DNA from: Planctomycetota bacterium
Lineage (GTDB): Bacteria > Planctomycetota > PLA2 > JAEUHO01
DNA length: 64,000 bases
Direction: 5' to 3'
Assembly (NCBI GenBank): GCA_029259775.1
Contig: JAJDEN010000008.1
Span: forward strand, 124,001 to 188,000
A model generated the notes under the pieces. The model was not told where the DNA came from. It did no database searches and saw only the letters and a list, made by a program, of their open reading frames with translations. The translations under genes were made by a program, and so were the position numbers. Positions 1 to 8,246 of the stretch are shown here, one piece after another; within the stretch, counting starts at the first letter, position 1; the number at the start of each line of letters is the position of its first letter.

Positions 1-117
1 ACGGGTGCCCGCGGGAAGTATGCGACCCAGGCCTGTGACGCGGCTCCTCACCACGCCCTGGACGACCTCCTCGACCTGCTGCTAGTCCTCAGCGACTCCT
101 ACGGCCTGACGCTGTAG
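1..117 (+). CDS. 3' end of an unidentified gene
   Basis: An open frame enters from the left edge and ends at TAG 115-117, leaving 38 codons. The peptide is acidic and leucine-rich near its end (ALDDLLDLLLVLSD), which fits a C-terminal helix. A dispersed hairpin-repeat region follows, as happens after several other genes in this window. The family cannot be named from this fragment, and it could also be a chance open frame. Confidence 0.4.
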   Translation, partial: TGARGKYATQACDAAPHHALDDLLDLLLVLSDSYGLTL

Positions 118-494
118 GGGGGGGCTGGGGCCTCTGGGCACGTTGCCTTCCACGTCCCCCGGCTTGCCACGCGCACTCGCACTCGATGGGCAGCCAACCG
201 CTCCGGCTTCGCCGTCGCTCAGGCTGCCCCTACAGCGGGGAGGGGTGCGAGCGGTTGGCTGCGCGCGATTTTCCCGTGCGCGTTCGGCCCTCCTGCTGCT
301 GTAGGGGCGGCTCTTGTGGCCGCCCGGGACGCTGCCTCCCACCGGTGCCCCTACGTGTAGGGGCGGCCCTTGTGGCCGCCCGCGAGCCTCAGGTGGGCCG
401 TGTCCGTGCGAGGTAGTGCTCGTGCTGCTCGGGCGAGTGCGAGTGCGCTAGGGGGCGTGGGAGTTGGGGTGGGGGTGAGCGTGATCCTGAATTG
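118..494. repeat. Intergenic repeat cluster: paired hairpin elements plus inverted repeat and G-rich tail
   Basis: No convincing gene is present. A 14-bp inverted repeat (GCAGCCAACCGCTC at 190-203, its complement at 249-262) is followed by two direct copies of a 25-bp hairpin repeat at 301-325 and 357-381 (stem GGGCGGCC / GGCCGCCC, loop CTTGT in the second copy). A G-rich stretch at 436-478 recurs almost identically at 18967-19007. The region lies between converging genes. Short ORFs here are translations of the repeats. Confidence 0.8.
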
Positions 495-530
495 AAAACG
501 GGCGCGGCGAGTTTCCTCGCCGCGCCCGTT
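495..530 (-). terminator. Rho-independent terminator after secretin 1
   Basis: A perfect 15-bp stem (497-511 with 516-530) closes a GAAA tetraloop when read on the minus strand, and is followed on that strand by TTTTCAAT. It begins 48 nt downstream of the secretin stop codon. Stem, GNRA loop and T-tract together make a textbook intrinsic terminator. Confidence 0.88.
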
Positions 531-578
531 GGCGTTCTGTGCTGACCGGCCGCTTGGCGGCCCAGCAGATACTGAAGC

Positions 579-3323
579 CTAGCGACCGAGAAGCTCGTCC
601 TCTTCGCTCGTCAGATCCGTGATCTGCGCGCGCACGAGAATCATGAGGTGCGAGACCTCATCCGAGCGGCCCTTGCGGCTGAAGAGGAACGAAAGGAGCG
701 GGATTTTGCCGAGGAACGGCGTCTCGCTCTTGCGGTCCACGGTCGTGATGTTCTTCAGACCACCGATCAGGATCGAACCCTGGTCCGGGATGCGCACGGT
801 CGTGCGGGCCTGCTGCAAGCGCAGCTCGGGCAGCTGGATGATGACCGGCGCGAACGCGGCGGCCAGCGACGTAGCGAACGTGGCGATCGGCTGACGCAGG
901 TCAGCGACGGTCGGCTGCAGCTCGAGCGTGATGTAGCGGCGGTCGTTGCTGACCGTCGGACGCACGTCCAAGGTCAGACCGTCCTGGATGATGCCCACGA
1001 TCGGGTCCGCGATGAACGAGGTCTGGGCGACCTCGACGTCGAAGTCCTGGATGTAGCTGAGCTGGTTCACGACCGTCAGGTTGGCGCGCTGCGTGTTGTA
1101 GACCGTGATGATGGGGGCGGTCAGGGTGCGAGCCGACAGGCTCTTCTCCGTCGCGCGGACGATCATCGACAGCTGCAGGTCATCGAGGTAGGCGAGCGTG
1201 AACGTCGAGCCACCCACCGACGACAGGACGTTGCCGAGCGGGTTCTCGAAGATGTTCTCGGTACGGCCACGGAAGTCGCCGTCACCACCATCGTTGAAGT
1301 ACGCACCGGCCGACGGGTTCAGAGCGGCAGCGGCCGGGAGACCAGCACCACCATTGTCGAAACCAGCCGAGGACGCGTCCTCGAGGCCGTTCGTGACGTC
1401 ATCGAGGTTGACCAGTTGGCCAGGCGTCTGACCACCCAGGCCGCGGAAGTCCACACCGACGTCGCGGAGGAAGTTCTCACTGATCTCGAAGAAGCGCGTC
1501 TCGACCGTGACGACGATGCCGGCGAAGCCGCGCAGGTCGTCGAGGAAGCGAGCAACCTGCTCCTGCACCTCGGCGCTGGCCTTGACGACGAGCGTCTGCT
1601 CGCCCTGGCTGCGGATGTCGGCACCCTCGACGCTCTCCCAGAAGGCGGGAGCGACGGCACCCTTGGTCAGCTCGATGAGCTCGTCGACCTGGCCGTAGGG
1701 GTAGACGGGCTCTTCCGCCTCGCTACCGAAGAGGGGGTTCTCTTCGTCACCGGCGTCATCAGGGCCCACCAGCTGGATCGTCGGCGGGATGAAGTTTGTG
1801 AGACCGCTCGTGAGGTCGGCGACCGAGTGGATCTGGACGATGAGGTTCGTCTTGACGAATTCCTTCTTCGTGAAGACCACCATGTTGCCCTTGGTCGTCC
1901 AGACGACGTCCTCGCCACCGGAGGACTGGAGCATCTGAAGCGCCGTGGCGAGCGAGACGTCCGAGAGGTTGAGACCGGATACCGGGTTCTCGTTGATCTC
2001 GGAAGCGACGCGCGGGTCGACGTAGATGTTGAAGCCCGTCTGGATCTGGAGGGTCTTGACGACCTCCTTGAACTCCTGGTTGTCGACCGCGAGGTTGACG
2101 CTCGTCCCCTTGACCTTGGCCATCAGGGCCTCGCCCTCCGGGTCGGTCGTGGTGTCACCGAACGTCGGGCGCGAGCGGGCGCGAACCGAGCTGATCTTCT
2201 CCCAGAACTTGCGGCTGGGCCACTGGAGGATCTTCTGCTGCGGGATGCGCGTGGCCTGGATGTCGTCCATCCACTGGCGGAAGGCGAGCTTCTCGCGACG
2301 GAGGTGGCGGACCTCCATCTGGTCGTGGCTGGCGCGGCTCGAGGCGAGCGCAAGCTCACGGGCCTTCGTGTTGTCAGGCTGCACCTCGAGGATGCGGTTG
2401 GCGTAGTCCTCGGAGGTTGAGAACTCTTCGCGCTGGAAGGCCTCGACGGCGGCACCCATCCAACGCTCCAGGCGCTCGAGCTCCTGGTAGAGCTCCTGCT
2501 CGCTCTGGGCGGCCATCTCGGCGAGGCCCTCTTCGACGGCGCGCTCGCGGTCGACCTTGGCGGCCTGGCTCTTGGCGTACTTCGCCTGGCGGAGACCGTC
2601 AGCGGCGTCCTTCTCGATGGAACCCCACTCGATCTCGTACGGCGAGGTGTTGATGATGAACAGCGCGTTGTCGTAGGACTCGATGGCGCTGTCGTAGCGA
2701 CCGTTGGCGAGGTGCATGCTGCCGAGGTTGGCGAGCTTGGCTGCCTTGGTGCGCTGCTCATCGATGCGGATGCGGGAGACCTCGCCTTGGCGACGAGCGT
2801 AGCCGTCAGCCGACGAGCCGCGACGACCGAGCAGGCCCTCGACCTCGCGCAGCTCCCAGGCCACGTCCGAGTTCGACGGGTTCAGCTCGTTGGCCGAGCG
2901 GAGAAGCTTCTCCGCCTCGTGCAGGTCACCAGCGGCCATCTTGGCGCGGGCGGCCTCGAGCTTCTGCTGGACGACGAACCGGACCTTGTCCGCTTCGACG
3001 GCCTTGCGCATGGCGACTTCGTCCGCATAGCCGTCCGCATCCTCCGCGGGGGCTACGTCGTTCGGTGTGTCGTCGTTCGGTGTGTCGTCGTTCGGCGTCT
3101 CAGCGACGGTTGTGTCGTCGTTCGGCGCCTCTGCGACGGTTGTGTCGTCGTTCGGCGTCTCTGCGACGGTATCGTCCATGACGGCCATTTCATCACCGGC
3201 GTCGGCGGTCGCGACCGGAGCATCATCACCGCCCGGGAGGACGACAATGGTGCGACGACCGCGGCACGCGACGAACGCGAGCGCGATGAAGAGGACGAGA
3301 GCGAGTCGGATTGTGCTTCGCAT
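579..3323 (-). CDS. TPR-secretin outer-membrane lipoprotein (GspD-like), copy 1
   Basis: This 914-aa protein is a GspD/PilQ-family secretin, expected to form an outer-membrane ring. Residues 1-20 form a signal sequence ending FVAC; F at -3 makes the lipobox imperfect. Residues about 35-98 are acidic with repeated PNDDT units, and about 100-330 look like TPR/helical repeats. A short N0-like domain lies near 405-490, an N1-like domain to about 600, and the secretin barrel from about 600 (VETRFFEISENFLRDVGVD) to 905 (GSILIGGL, IPLLSFLFSRKG). It shares organisation, the ACxGRRT start of the mature protein and the insertion containing FFNDG with the secretin at 14968-17697, so the two are clearly paralogues. 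No GspE/GspF partner is adjacent. ATG start with AGGAA upstream. Confidence 0.9.
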   Translation of the reverse strand: MRSTIRLALVLFIALAFVACRGRRTIVVLPGGDDAPVATADAGDEMAVMDDTVAETPNDDTTVAEAPNDDTTVAETPNDDTPNDDTPNDVAPAEDADGYADEVAMRKAVEADKVRFVVQQKLEAARAKMAAGDLHEAEKLLRSANELNPSNSDVAWELREVEGLLGRRGSSADGYARRQGEVSRIRIDEQRTKAAKLANLGSMHLANGRYDSAIESYDNALFIINTSPYEIEWGSIEKDAADGLRQAKYAKSQAAKVDRERAVEEGLAEMAAQSEQELYQELERLERWMGAAVEAFQREEFSTSEDYANRILEVQPDNTKARELALASSRASHDQMEVRHLRREKLAFRQWMDDIQATRIPQQKILQWPSRKFWEKISSVRARSRPTFGDTTTDPEGEALMAKVKGTSVNLAVDNQEFKEVVKTLQIQTGFNIYVDPRVASEINENPVSGLNLSDVSLATALQMLQSSGGEDVVWTTKGNMVVFTKKEFVKTNLIVQIHSVADLTSGLTNFIPPTIQLVGPDDAGDEENPLFGSEAEEPVYPYGQVDELIELTKGAVAPAFWESVEGADIRSQGEQTLVVKASAEVQEQVARFLDDLRGFAGIVVTVETRFFEISENFLRDVGVDFRGLGGQTPGQLVNLDDVTNGLEDASSAGFDNGGAGLPAAAALNPSAGAYFNDGGDGDFRGRTENIFENPLGNVLSSVGGSTFTLAYLDDLQLSMIVRATEKSLSARTLTAPIITVYNTQRANLTVVNQLSYIQDFDVEVAQTSFIADPIVGIIQDGLTLDVRPTVSNDRRYITLELQPTVADLRQPIATFATSLAAAFAPVIIQLPELRLQQARTTVRIPDQGSILIGGLKNITTVDRKSETPFLGKIPLLSFLFSRKGRSDEVSHLMILVRAQITDLTSEEDELLGR

Positions 3324-3460
3324 CGATCAGTTCCTGCCTGGTGTTCCTGCCTATGCAGTAGAGGCCTGAAATGGACCGGAATGACGTTTCGACGCGGCCC
3401 TCACCGCGCCGGAGATCCTTCCGGTGTGCGGGTCTCCGTACAGTGCACGGGGACCCTCCT

Positions 3461-3468
3461 CCCTAGGC
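3461..3468 (-). promoter_or_regulatory. GCCTAGGG motif upstream of secretin 1
   Basis: On the minus strand this 8-mer lies about 138 nt upstream of the secretin 1 ATG, just downstream of TCCTACT. The same 8-mer occurs about 108 nt upstream of secretin 2 and about 104 nt upstream of lexA. CCTAGG is rare in this window and was only noticed in intergenic DNA. Function unknown; an operator or a conserved transcript start is possible. Confidence 0.35.
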
Positions 3469-3563
3469 CGAGTAGGACACTCGGAAAGGGTCATGCCCTT
3501 GTCATAAGGACAGCGGGGAAAACGCATTACTTCACGTCGTAGGACGCTGTTCGGGGTGCGCCG

Positions 3564-5384
3564 TCACCGACACGTCGTGGACCAGATCTTGGCGTACTTT
3601 CCGCCGCGGCAGAGCGCATCGGCGGCCTTCCACGCAGCCTCCGCGCCCTCGAGGTCGCCGAGGTCCCTGAGCAGCCGGATCTTGAGGATCCAGTACTGGC
3701 ATCCGGGCTGCGGGACCTGCCTGACGAGCTTCTCCAGCCGGTCCAGGGAGGCCTGCTCGTTGCCGAGTGCGGTCACACCGCACGCTTGGACGAGGGTCTG
3801 CGTGTCCTTGCGGCCAAGCTCGAAAGCCCGGAGATAGGCCTTCTCCGCCTGGGGGAGAAGCTTGGCGGCCCGTTCCGGCTCGGCCGCGGCGAGACGCTTC
3901 GTCGCTTCGCCGATCCAGAAGTGCAGGCTTGGGCTGCCGGCCTCGAGGTTCGGCTTGTTGAGCGCTTCGAGGGCCGCGAGGGCGGCCCGCAGGGCCCGCG
4001 GCAGCGGCCGTGCCATGATCGCCTGCTTGATGTCGTCCAGGCGGTAGTGGTTGGGCATGTTGATGTGCGGGTCGGCCAAACGCGCATTTTCTGCGGGTGT
4101 GAGGAAGCCCTCGACCACGCCGCCGCCGCCGTAGCCGGCCGCGACCTGACCGCCCTGCATGCGGTCCGGCTGCTCGAATTGCCTGTAGTCTGCAAGGTGT
4201 TTGGCGAGGCGACGGATGTCCGGGCTGTCCTTCACGAGCTTGGTGCGGGGGATCCAGCGCTGGTAGCCGGCGCGCGGGATCCAGTGGAGCCGGTCCCGGC
4301 CGGCGTCCACGAGCGTGCCCTTGCCCGAGCTGGCGGCCACCAATTGGGCCCAGCGGTGGAGGTGATGGCCGTAGAGGCTCTCGGCGATGCGCGGCCGGTC
4401 CGTGGGAGCGTTTGCCTTGAGGAGGTCGAGACCGCAGCCGGGCCCGGCGAGCGTGCTCCACGTGACACCGGCCAGGGCCGCCAGGGTGGGGGCCACGTCG
4501 GCGACCTCGGCGGGGTCCTGGCGGACCCCGGGCGCGAGGCCCGGGGCCGTGAGCAGGAACGGCACCCGGAGCACGCCGTCCGCGAGGAGGAAGCCGTGGC
4601 TGCGCTCACGGACCTCGCCGAGGGCTTCGCCGTGGTCGGACGTGAGCAGGATGGCGGCGCTCTCGCGCCGGCCGGCTTTCTGGAGCCCCTTCAGGAGGCG
4701 GCCGACGACGCGGCTGCCCTCATCGACGTCGCCGCCGTAGGTGCCGTCGGCCGCGTAGGGGGCGTGGGGCTCGAAGAGGTGGACCCAGAGAAACAGCTTC
4801 TTGGAACTGTCCACGCCGCGGACGTGCTGCAGGGCCGAGGCGACGGTCTGGTTCCCCGGTCGTTCGGCCAGCTGCACGGCGGAGCGACGCGGATCCGAGG
4901 GCATGTCGCCGTCGTAGTGGGCGAAGCCCTGGTCGAGTCCGTAGCGGGCGTTGAGCGCGTCGGCGGAGACGAACGCGGCCGTATGCCATCCGGCGTCCCG
5001 CAGGCTTTCCGCGAGCAGGGGGAAGCCACGCGTCTTCCGCGGTGCGAGGCGGCCGTAGGTGTTGAGGCGTACGCCGGTCGCGGCGGGCGGGAGCCCGGTC
5101 ATCATCGTGGTGTGCGCCGGCAGGGTCAGGGGCACGGGTGTGCGCGCGTCCTCGAAGCGCAGGCCGCTCGCTGCGAGGGCATCGATGGCCATCGTCTCGG
5201 GCTGCGGGATGTCGACGGATGCCGGTGCGTAGGCGCTGACGTAGTCGCGCCGCAGCGTGTCGACCGTGATGAGCACGATCGTCTGGACCTTGCCGGCGAT
5301 CCCCTTGTCGTCGCCGCAGGAGAGCAGCGGGAGCATGCCGAGGACGAGGACGAGGAACACGACGATCGGTGTGCGACGCGGCAT
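3564..5384 (-). CDS. Sulfatase/phosphatase-superfamily lipoprotein with C-terminal helical repeats
   Basis: A 606-aa protein. The start was placed at the ATG giving MPRRTPIVVF and a lipoprotein signal (LLSC, C23); an upstream extension of the frame translates hairpin repeats. Residues about 33-420 have the alkaline-phosphatase/sulfatase fold: metal-binding VDTLRRD (D42), PLTLPAHTTMMTG (residues 85-97), HLFEPHAPY and TSDHGEALGE. The Cys/Ser of true sulfatases is absent and Thr87 occupies the nucleophile position, so phosphoester or phosphoethanolamine chemistry is as likely as desulfation. Residues from about 500 look TPR-like, a pairing common in exported proteins of these bacteria. It lies between a small membrane protein and secretin 1, all minus strand. 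Confidence 0.8.
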   Translation of the reverse strand: MPRRTPIVVFLVLVLGMLPLLSCGDDKGIAGKVQTIVLITVDTLRRDYVSAYAPASVDIPQPETMAIDALAASGLRFEDARTPVPLTLPAHTTMMTGLPPAATGVRLNTYGRLAPRKTRGFPLLAESLRDAGWHTAAFVSADALNARYGLDQGFAHYDGDMPSDPRRSAVQLAERPGNQTVASALQHVRGVDSSKKLFLWVHLFEPHAPYAADGTYGGDVDEGSRVVGRLLKGLQKAGRRESAAILLTSDHGEALGEVRERSHGFLLADGVLRVPFLLTAPGLAPGVRQDPAEVADVAPTLAALAGVTWSTLAGPGCGLDLLKANAPTDRPRIAESLYGHHLHRWAQLVAASSGKGTLVDAGRDRLHWIPRAGYQRWIPRTKLVKDSPDIRRLAKHLADYRQFEQPDRMQGGQVAAGYGGGGVVEGFLTPAENARLADPHINMPNHYRLDDIKQAIMARPLPRALRAALAALEALNKPNLEAGSPSLHFWIGEATKRLAAAEPERAAKLLPQAEKAYLRAFELGRKDTQTLVQACGVTALGNEQASLDRLEKLVRQVPQPGCQYWILKIRLLRDLGDLEGAEAAWKAADALCRGGKYAKIWSTTCR

Positions 5385-5409
5385 GCCCGCAGCGTACACG
5401 CAGCTGGGC

Positions 5410-5580
5410 TGCGTGTACGCGTAGGGGCGGCCCTTGTGGCCGCCCGGTACCCAGCCTGCAACCAGTGCCCTTACGTGTAGGGGCGGCCCTCGTGGCCGCC
5501 CGCGATCTACATCGGCCGCGGCATCCCCGGTCGCTGTAGGCGCGCCCCTACAGGGAGCATGCGCCGAGCATGCGTGGGAT
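5410..5580. repeat. Paired hairpin repeat (56-bp spacing)
   Basis: Two direct copies of the dispersed 25-bp hairpin repeat occur at 5421-5445 and 5477-5501, start-to-start 56 bp. The spacer ends GTGCCCTTACGT as in the other paired elements. A degenerate third part (CGCGCCCCTACAGGG) follows near 5541-5555. This is the only paired element lying between two genes of the same orientation. Confidence 0.85.
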
Positions 5581-6033
5581 CTAGCGATCCGCGCCCGCCA
5601 GCGTCGGTGTCTCGATGTTCCGAAGCCCCAGCTCGACCAGGAGCTTCCGCGTCGCCTCGATCGCCGCGAGGTCGACGCCCGGCGACGTCGTGATGACCCC
5701 GCGCACCAGCGCGGGGCGGACGTCGAATCCGTCGAGCTGCTTCTCGATGCCGCTGCGCAGCGACGCCAGGGCATGCGCCCGGCCAACGGTGGCTGTGGGG
5801 TCGCGTAGGAACGCGTACCAGGTTCCACGCTCAAAGTGTGGGTCGACGTTGCCGCGGTTGTCGCTGTGGATGGGGGCCGCGGACAGATGGACTGCCACGA
5901 CGGGGGCCTGGGCACCCGCTCCGTCCTCGGCCGGCAACTCCTGCTCCGCCCACGAGTGCACGACAACCCATGCGCCTGCGCCGACCAACACCACGGCCGT
6001 CGTCAGCAGGATGATCAGCTGTTGGATGCGCAC
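5581..6033 (-). CDS. Small single-pass membrane protein, possibly ExbD-like
   Basis: A 150-aa protein. I chose the GTG at 6033 because AGGAGG lies 7 nt upstream; the next in-frame start (GTG 6060) has no such site. An N-terminal hydrophobic helix (about residues 5-25) anchors an exported domain ending in a helix-strand unit (LAAIEATRKLLVELGLRNIE) reminiscent of the periplasmic part of ExbD/TolR. It lacks the MTPMID signature and the membrane aspartate of its upstream neighbour. It follows exbD-1 by 48 nt, so probably shares its transcript. The ExbD link is inference; otherwise it is an unidentified protein. Confidence 0.7.
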   Translation of the reverse strand: MRIQQLIILLTTAVVLVGAGAWVVVHSWAEQELPAEDGAGAQAPVVAVHLSAAPIHSDNRGNVDPHFERGTWYAFLRDPTATVGRAHALASLRSGIEKQLDGFDVRPALVRGVITTSPGVDLAAIEATRKLLVELGLRNIETPTLAGADR

Positions 6034-6081
6034 GGCGGGCCTCCTCGCGGGGAGGCCCACCGTAGCAGCGGCGGACAGGGC

Positions 6082-6663
6082 CTACCGGCGCGCGGCGGCA
6101 CGCGTGGCGCGCTCCCGTGAGTTGAGAGGCGCCGCTTGCCCCTCCATCTTCACGTTGGTCATGCCGTTGGCGATGAACGTGTCCATCAGGGCGATGACGT
6201 CGCCATGGGGGACCGAGCCTCCGCGGGGCGGCGGCGCCTTGATCTCGCCTTTCACCAGGTCTGCATTGCCGCCGTACGTGGCCAGGCGCTTGCGGACGAC
6301 GGTGCTGACCGAGGCGATGACGCGGTCGTAGGCGCGCACGCGCTCGGCGCTCTCCACGAGCCTGCCCTTCCAGCCGGCCGGCAAGCGGAACTGCTCCGCG
6401 TTGTCGATCTTGATCAGCGTGTAGGCCTTCTCCTTCGCCCGCACATCGCGGCGGAAGACCTTGACCGAGATCTTGTCTTCGTCGTCCGCGAAGGACGGCT
6501 GCATGTCGAGCCCGACCTCCTTCGGGAGCATCGACTCGATGCGCCGGTCGATCGTCTTGAACTTCAAGCTGAGCAAGAAGAAGATGATCAGTTGGAACAC
6601 GATGTCGATCATCGGGGTCATGTTGAGTTCGGTTTCGTCTGCTTCGTTCAGCGGCAGCCGCAT
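6082..6663 (-). CDS. exbD: ExbD/TolR-family proton-channel subunit, copy 1
   Basis: A 193-aa protein starting at the ATG with GGGAGG upstream; the longer open frame is not needed. One N-terminal membrane helix carries the family signature LNMTPMIDIVFQL with its essential aspartate, followed by a periplasmic domain ending SVPHGDVIALMDTFIANGM. ExbD works with ExbB, using proton flow to drive envelope machinery. It is very close in sequence to the ExbD at 7077-7661 (both contain FFLLSLKFKTIDRRIESMLP), indicating a duplication. A 413-bp gap with two hairpins separates it from that copy, so it may be transcribed separately or attenuated. Confidence 0.9.
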   Translation of the reverse strand: MRLPLNEADETELNMTPMIDIVFQLIIFFLLSLKFKTIDRRIESMLPKEVGLDMQPSFADDEDKISVKVFRRDVRAKEKAYTLIKIDNAEQFRLPAGWKGRLVESAERVRAYDRVIASVSTVVRKRLATYGGNADLVKGEIKAPPPRGGSVPHGDVIALMDTFIANGMTNVKMEGQAAPLNSRERATRAAARR

Positions 6664-7076
6664 GGCTGGCCTCCCTTCGACTTCATCGCGGGTCGGCGAG
6701 CGACGAAGAGAATCTCGTGTCTCCTTGGCGGGATGGTGCACGCACCTCCAACAGGAGCCTGGCTCCGTATCCGCGGCTTCCACCTCACCGCACGCAGCGG
6801 TGGCCAGGACGAAGCGAGGTAGCGCGGCCAGGAGGCTGCTGCCTGCAAGCGAGATGGTGCGGGGCACCATGCGCGGTCCTTACCCGGGTCGGACGAGGTG
6901 GCGACGAATCTGCATCAGCGGACGTCCTTCTGCGGACGTCGTTCAGAGTGTCGTGTGTCTCGAAGCGGGTCGGACGAGAGAAGCGACGGACAAGGCGTCC
7001 GTCGCGGGAGCGGTCATCACATCCGGCGGGGGGGAACGGTCCCCGCCGGACGTGGCATGGGGGCAGCAGCTCGAGG
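6664..7076 (-). other. 413-bp gap between exbD copies containing two hairpins
   Basis: I see no gene here. Reading the minus strand from exbD-2, a 10-bp stem with 9-nt loop (7022-7031 with 7041-7050) comes first, then a perfect 9-bp stem with 5-nt loop (6983-6991 with 6997-7005) followed by TTCTCTCG. Neither has a proper U-tract, so they may be weak terminators, attenuators or RNA-processing sites. The rest shows no recognisable signal beyond the ribosome binding site of exbD-1. Confidence 0.5.
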
Positions 7077-7661
7077 CTACTTGCCCGCCTTGGCGCGTGC
7101 CGAGCGCTCGCGGCTCGTCAGCGGAGTGGCGGCGCCCTCGAAGACGACGTCGATCATGCCCAGTTCCAAGAAGATGTTGAGCACCTGGATGATGTCACCG
7201 TGCGGGACGGCTCCACCCTTGGGGGCGGGGGCGACGATCTCGCCCTTCACCTCTTCGGGGTTGCCGCCGTGCTCCCGCATCTTGCGCTGCACGACGGTCT
7301 TCATGCTGCGCATGATCTTGTCGTACTGGGCGATGCGATCGGGGGTCTCCTTGAGACGACCTTTCCAGGCCTGGGGGAGCTTGTACACGTTGGCGTCGTT
7401 GTCGATCTTGAGAAGCGTGTAGGCCTTGTTCTTGTCCTTCATGTCGCGGCGGAACGCCTTGATCTTCACCTTGAGGAAGTCCTCGGGGAAGGTCGGCGTC
7501 GGCGCCAGGCCGCGATCCTTCGGGAGCATCGACTCGATGCGACGATCGATCGTCTTGAACTTGAGGCTCAGCAGGAAGAAGATGATCAACTGGAAGACGA
7601 TGTCGATCATCGGCGTCATGTTGAGTTCGGTTTCTTCCGGTTCGGGAATGTCGAGTGCCAT
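7077..7661 (-). CDS. exbD: ExbD/TolR-family proton-channel subunit, copy 2
   Basis: A 194-aa protein with the ExbD signature ELNMTPMIDIVFQL near residue 12 and a single N-terminal membrane helix. The periplasmic domain ends AVPHGDIIQVLNIFLELGM. It begins 9 nt after the preceding exbD; its ribosome binding site GGAG overlaps that gene's stop, suggesting translational coupling. It is the closest relative of the ExbD at 6082-6663; both end in an Arg/Ser-rich tail (TSRERSARA here, NSRERATRA there), a feature I do not recall from canonical ExbD. Confidence 0.92.
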   Translation of the reverse strand: MALDIPEPEETELNMTPMIDIVFQLIIFFLLSLKFKTIDRRIESMLPKDRGLAPTPTFPEDFLKVKIKAFRRDMKDKNKAYTLLKIDNDANVYKLPQAWKGRLKETPDRIAQYDKIMRSMKTVVQRKMREHGGNPEEVKGEIVAPAPKGGAVPHGDIIQVLNIFLELGMIDVVFEGAATPLTSRERSARAKAGK

Positions 7662-7670
7662 GGCGCGCTC

Positions 7671-8177
7671 CTACTTGTCCTTCATGCCGGGGGGCCGCTT
7701 CACCGCGAACTGGAGCTTGTAGATCTTGATGTCCGGATGGGCGCAGGCCTGCATGATCCACTGCACGTACTTCCACTTGGCGCCCCAGTCGGCGTGGATC
7801 ATGACCGGTACCTTCGAGGAACCATCCGGCTCGATCAGCGTGGGGTCGTTGCCTAGCACCTGCCGGATCGAGTCCTGCAGAGCCTGGATGGCGTCGTCCT
7901 GCTCGCCCGGGTCCTCGGAGGCGAGGTCGAACTCGTACGTCTTGAAGTAGACGTGACCATCGCCGGAGAGGTTGATGACGAAGCGCTTGACGTCGCCGAC
8001 CTTGTCCTTGTCTTCGTTCCCCTGCGTCGCGTAGGGCAGGTCGACGGGATAGAACTCCTTCGACGACAGATCAATCGTCAGCATGAAGAACACGACCAAG
8101 AGGAAGGTCATGTCGATCATGGGAGTCATGTTCATCTTGGCGTCTTCAGTATCGGGAATGACGCTGCGTCTAGCCAT
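7671..8177 (-). CDS. exbD: ExbD/TolR-family proton-channel subunit, copy 3 (divergent)
   Basis: A 168-aa ExbD/TolR protein with KMNMTPMIDMTFLLVVFF around residues 14-31, carrying the membrane aspartate. Its periplasmic half (VPVMIHADWGAKWKYVQWIMQAC) matches the strand-helix core of the family better than the other two copies, which are larger and more divergent. It starts 69 nt after exbB in the same direction, so this is probably the primary ExbD partner and the next two copies are specialised. Confidence 0.92.
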   Translation of the reverse strand: MARRSVIPDTEDAKMNMTPMIDMTFLLVVFFMLTIDLSSKEFYPVDLPYATQGNEDKDKVGDVKRFVINLSGDGHVYFKTYEFDLASEDPGEQDDAIQALQDSIRQVLGNDPTLIEPDGSSKVPVMIHADWGAKWKYVQWIMQACAHPDIKIYKLQFAVKRPPGMKDK

Positions 8178-8246
8178 GTGCGCTATTCCTTTCTGTGTGG
8201 GGTCGGACGCTGGAGATCAACGGCATGGGCATGAATGGTTCGTGAC

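Noticed and set aside
301-381. Regularly spaced repeats considered as a CRISPR array
   Set aside because: Only two repeats per site, spacer ends conserved between loci, no cas genes; it is a dispersed hairpin element.
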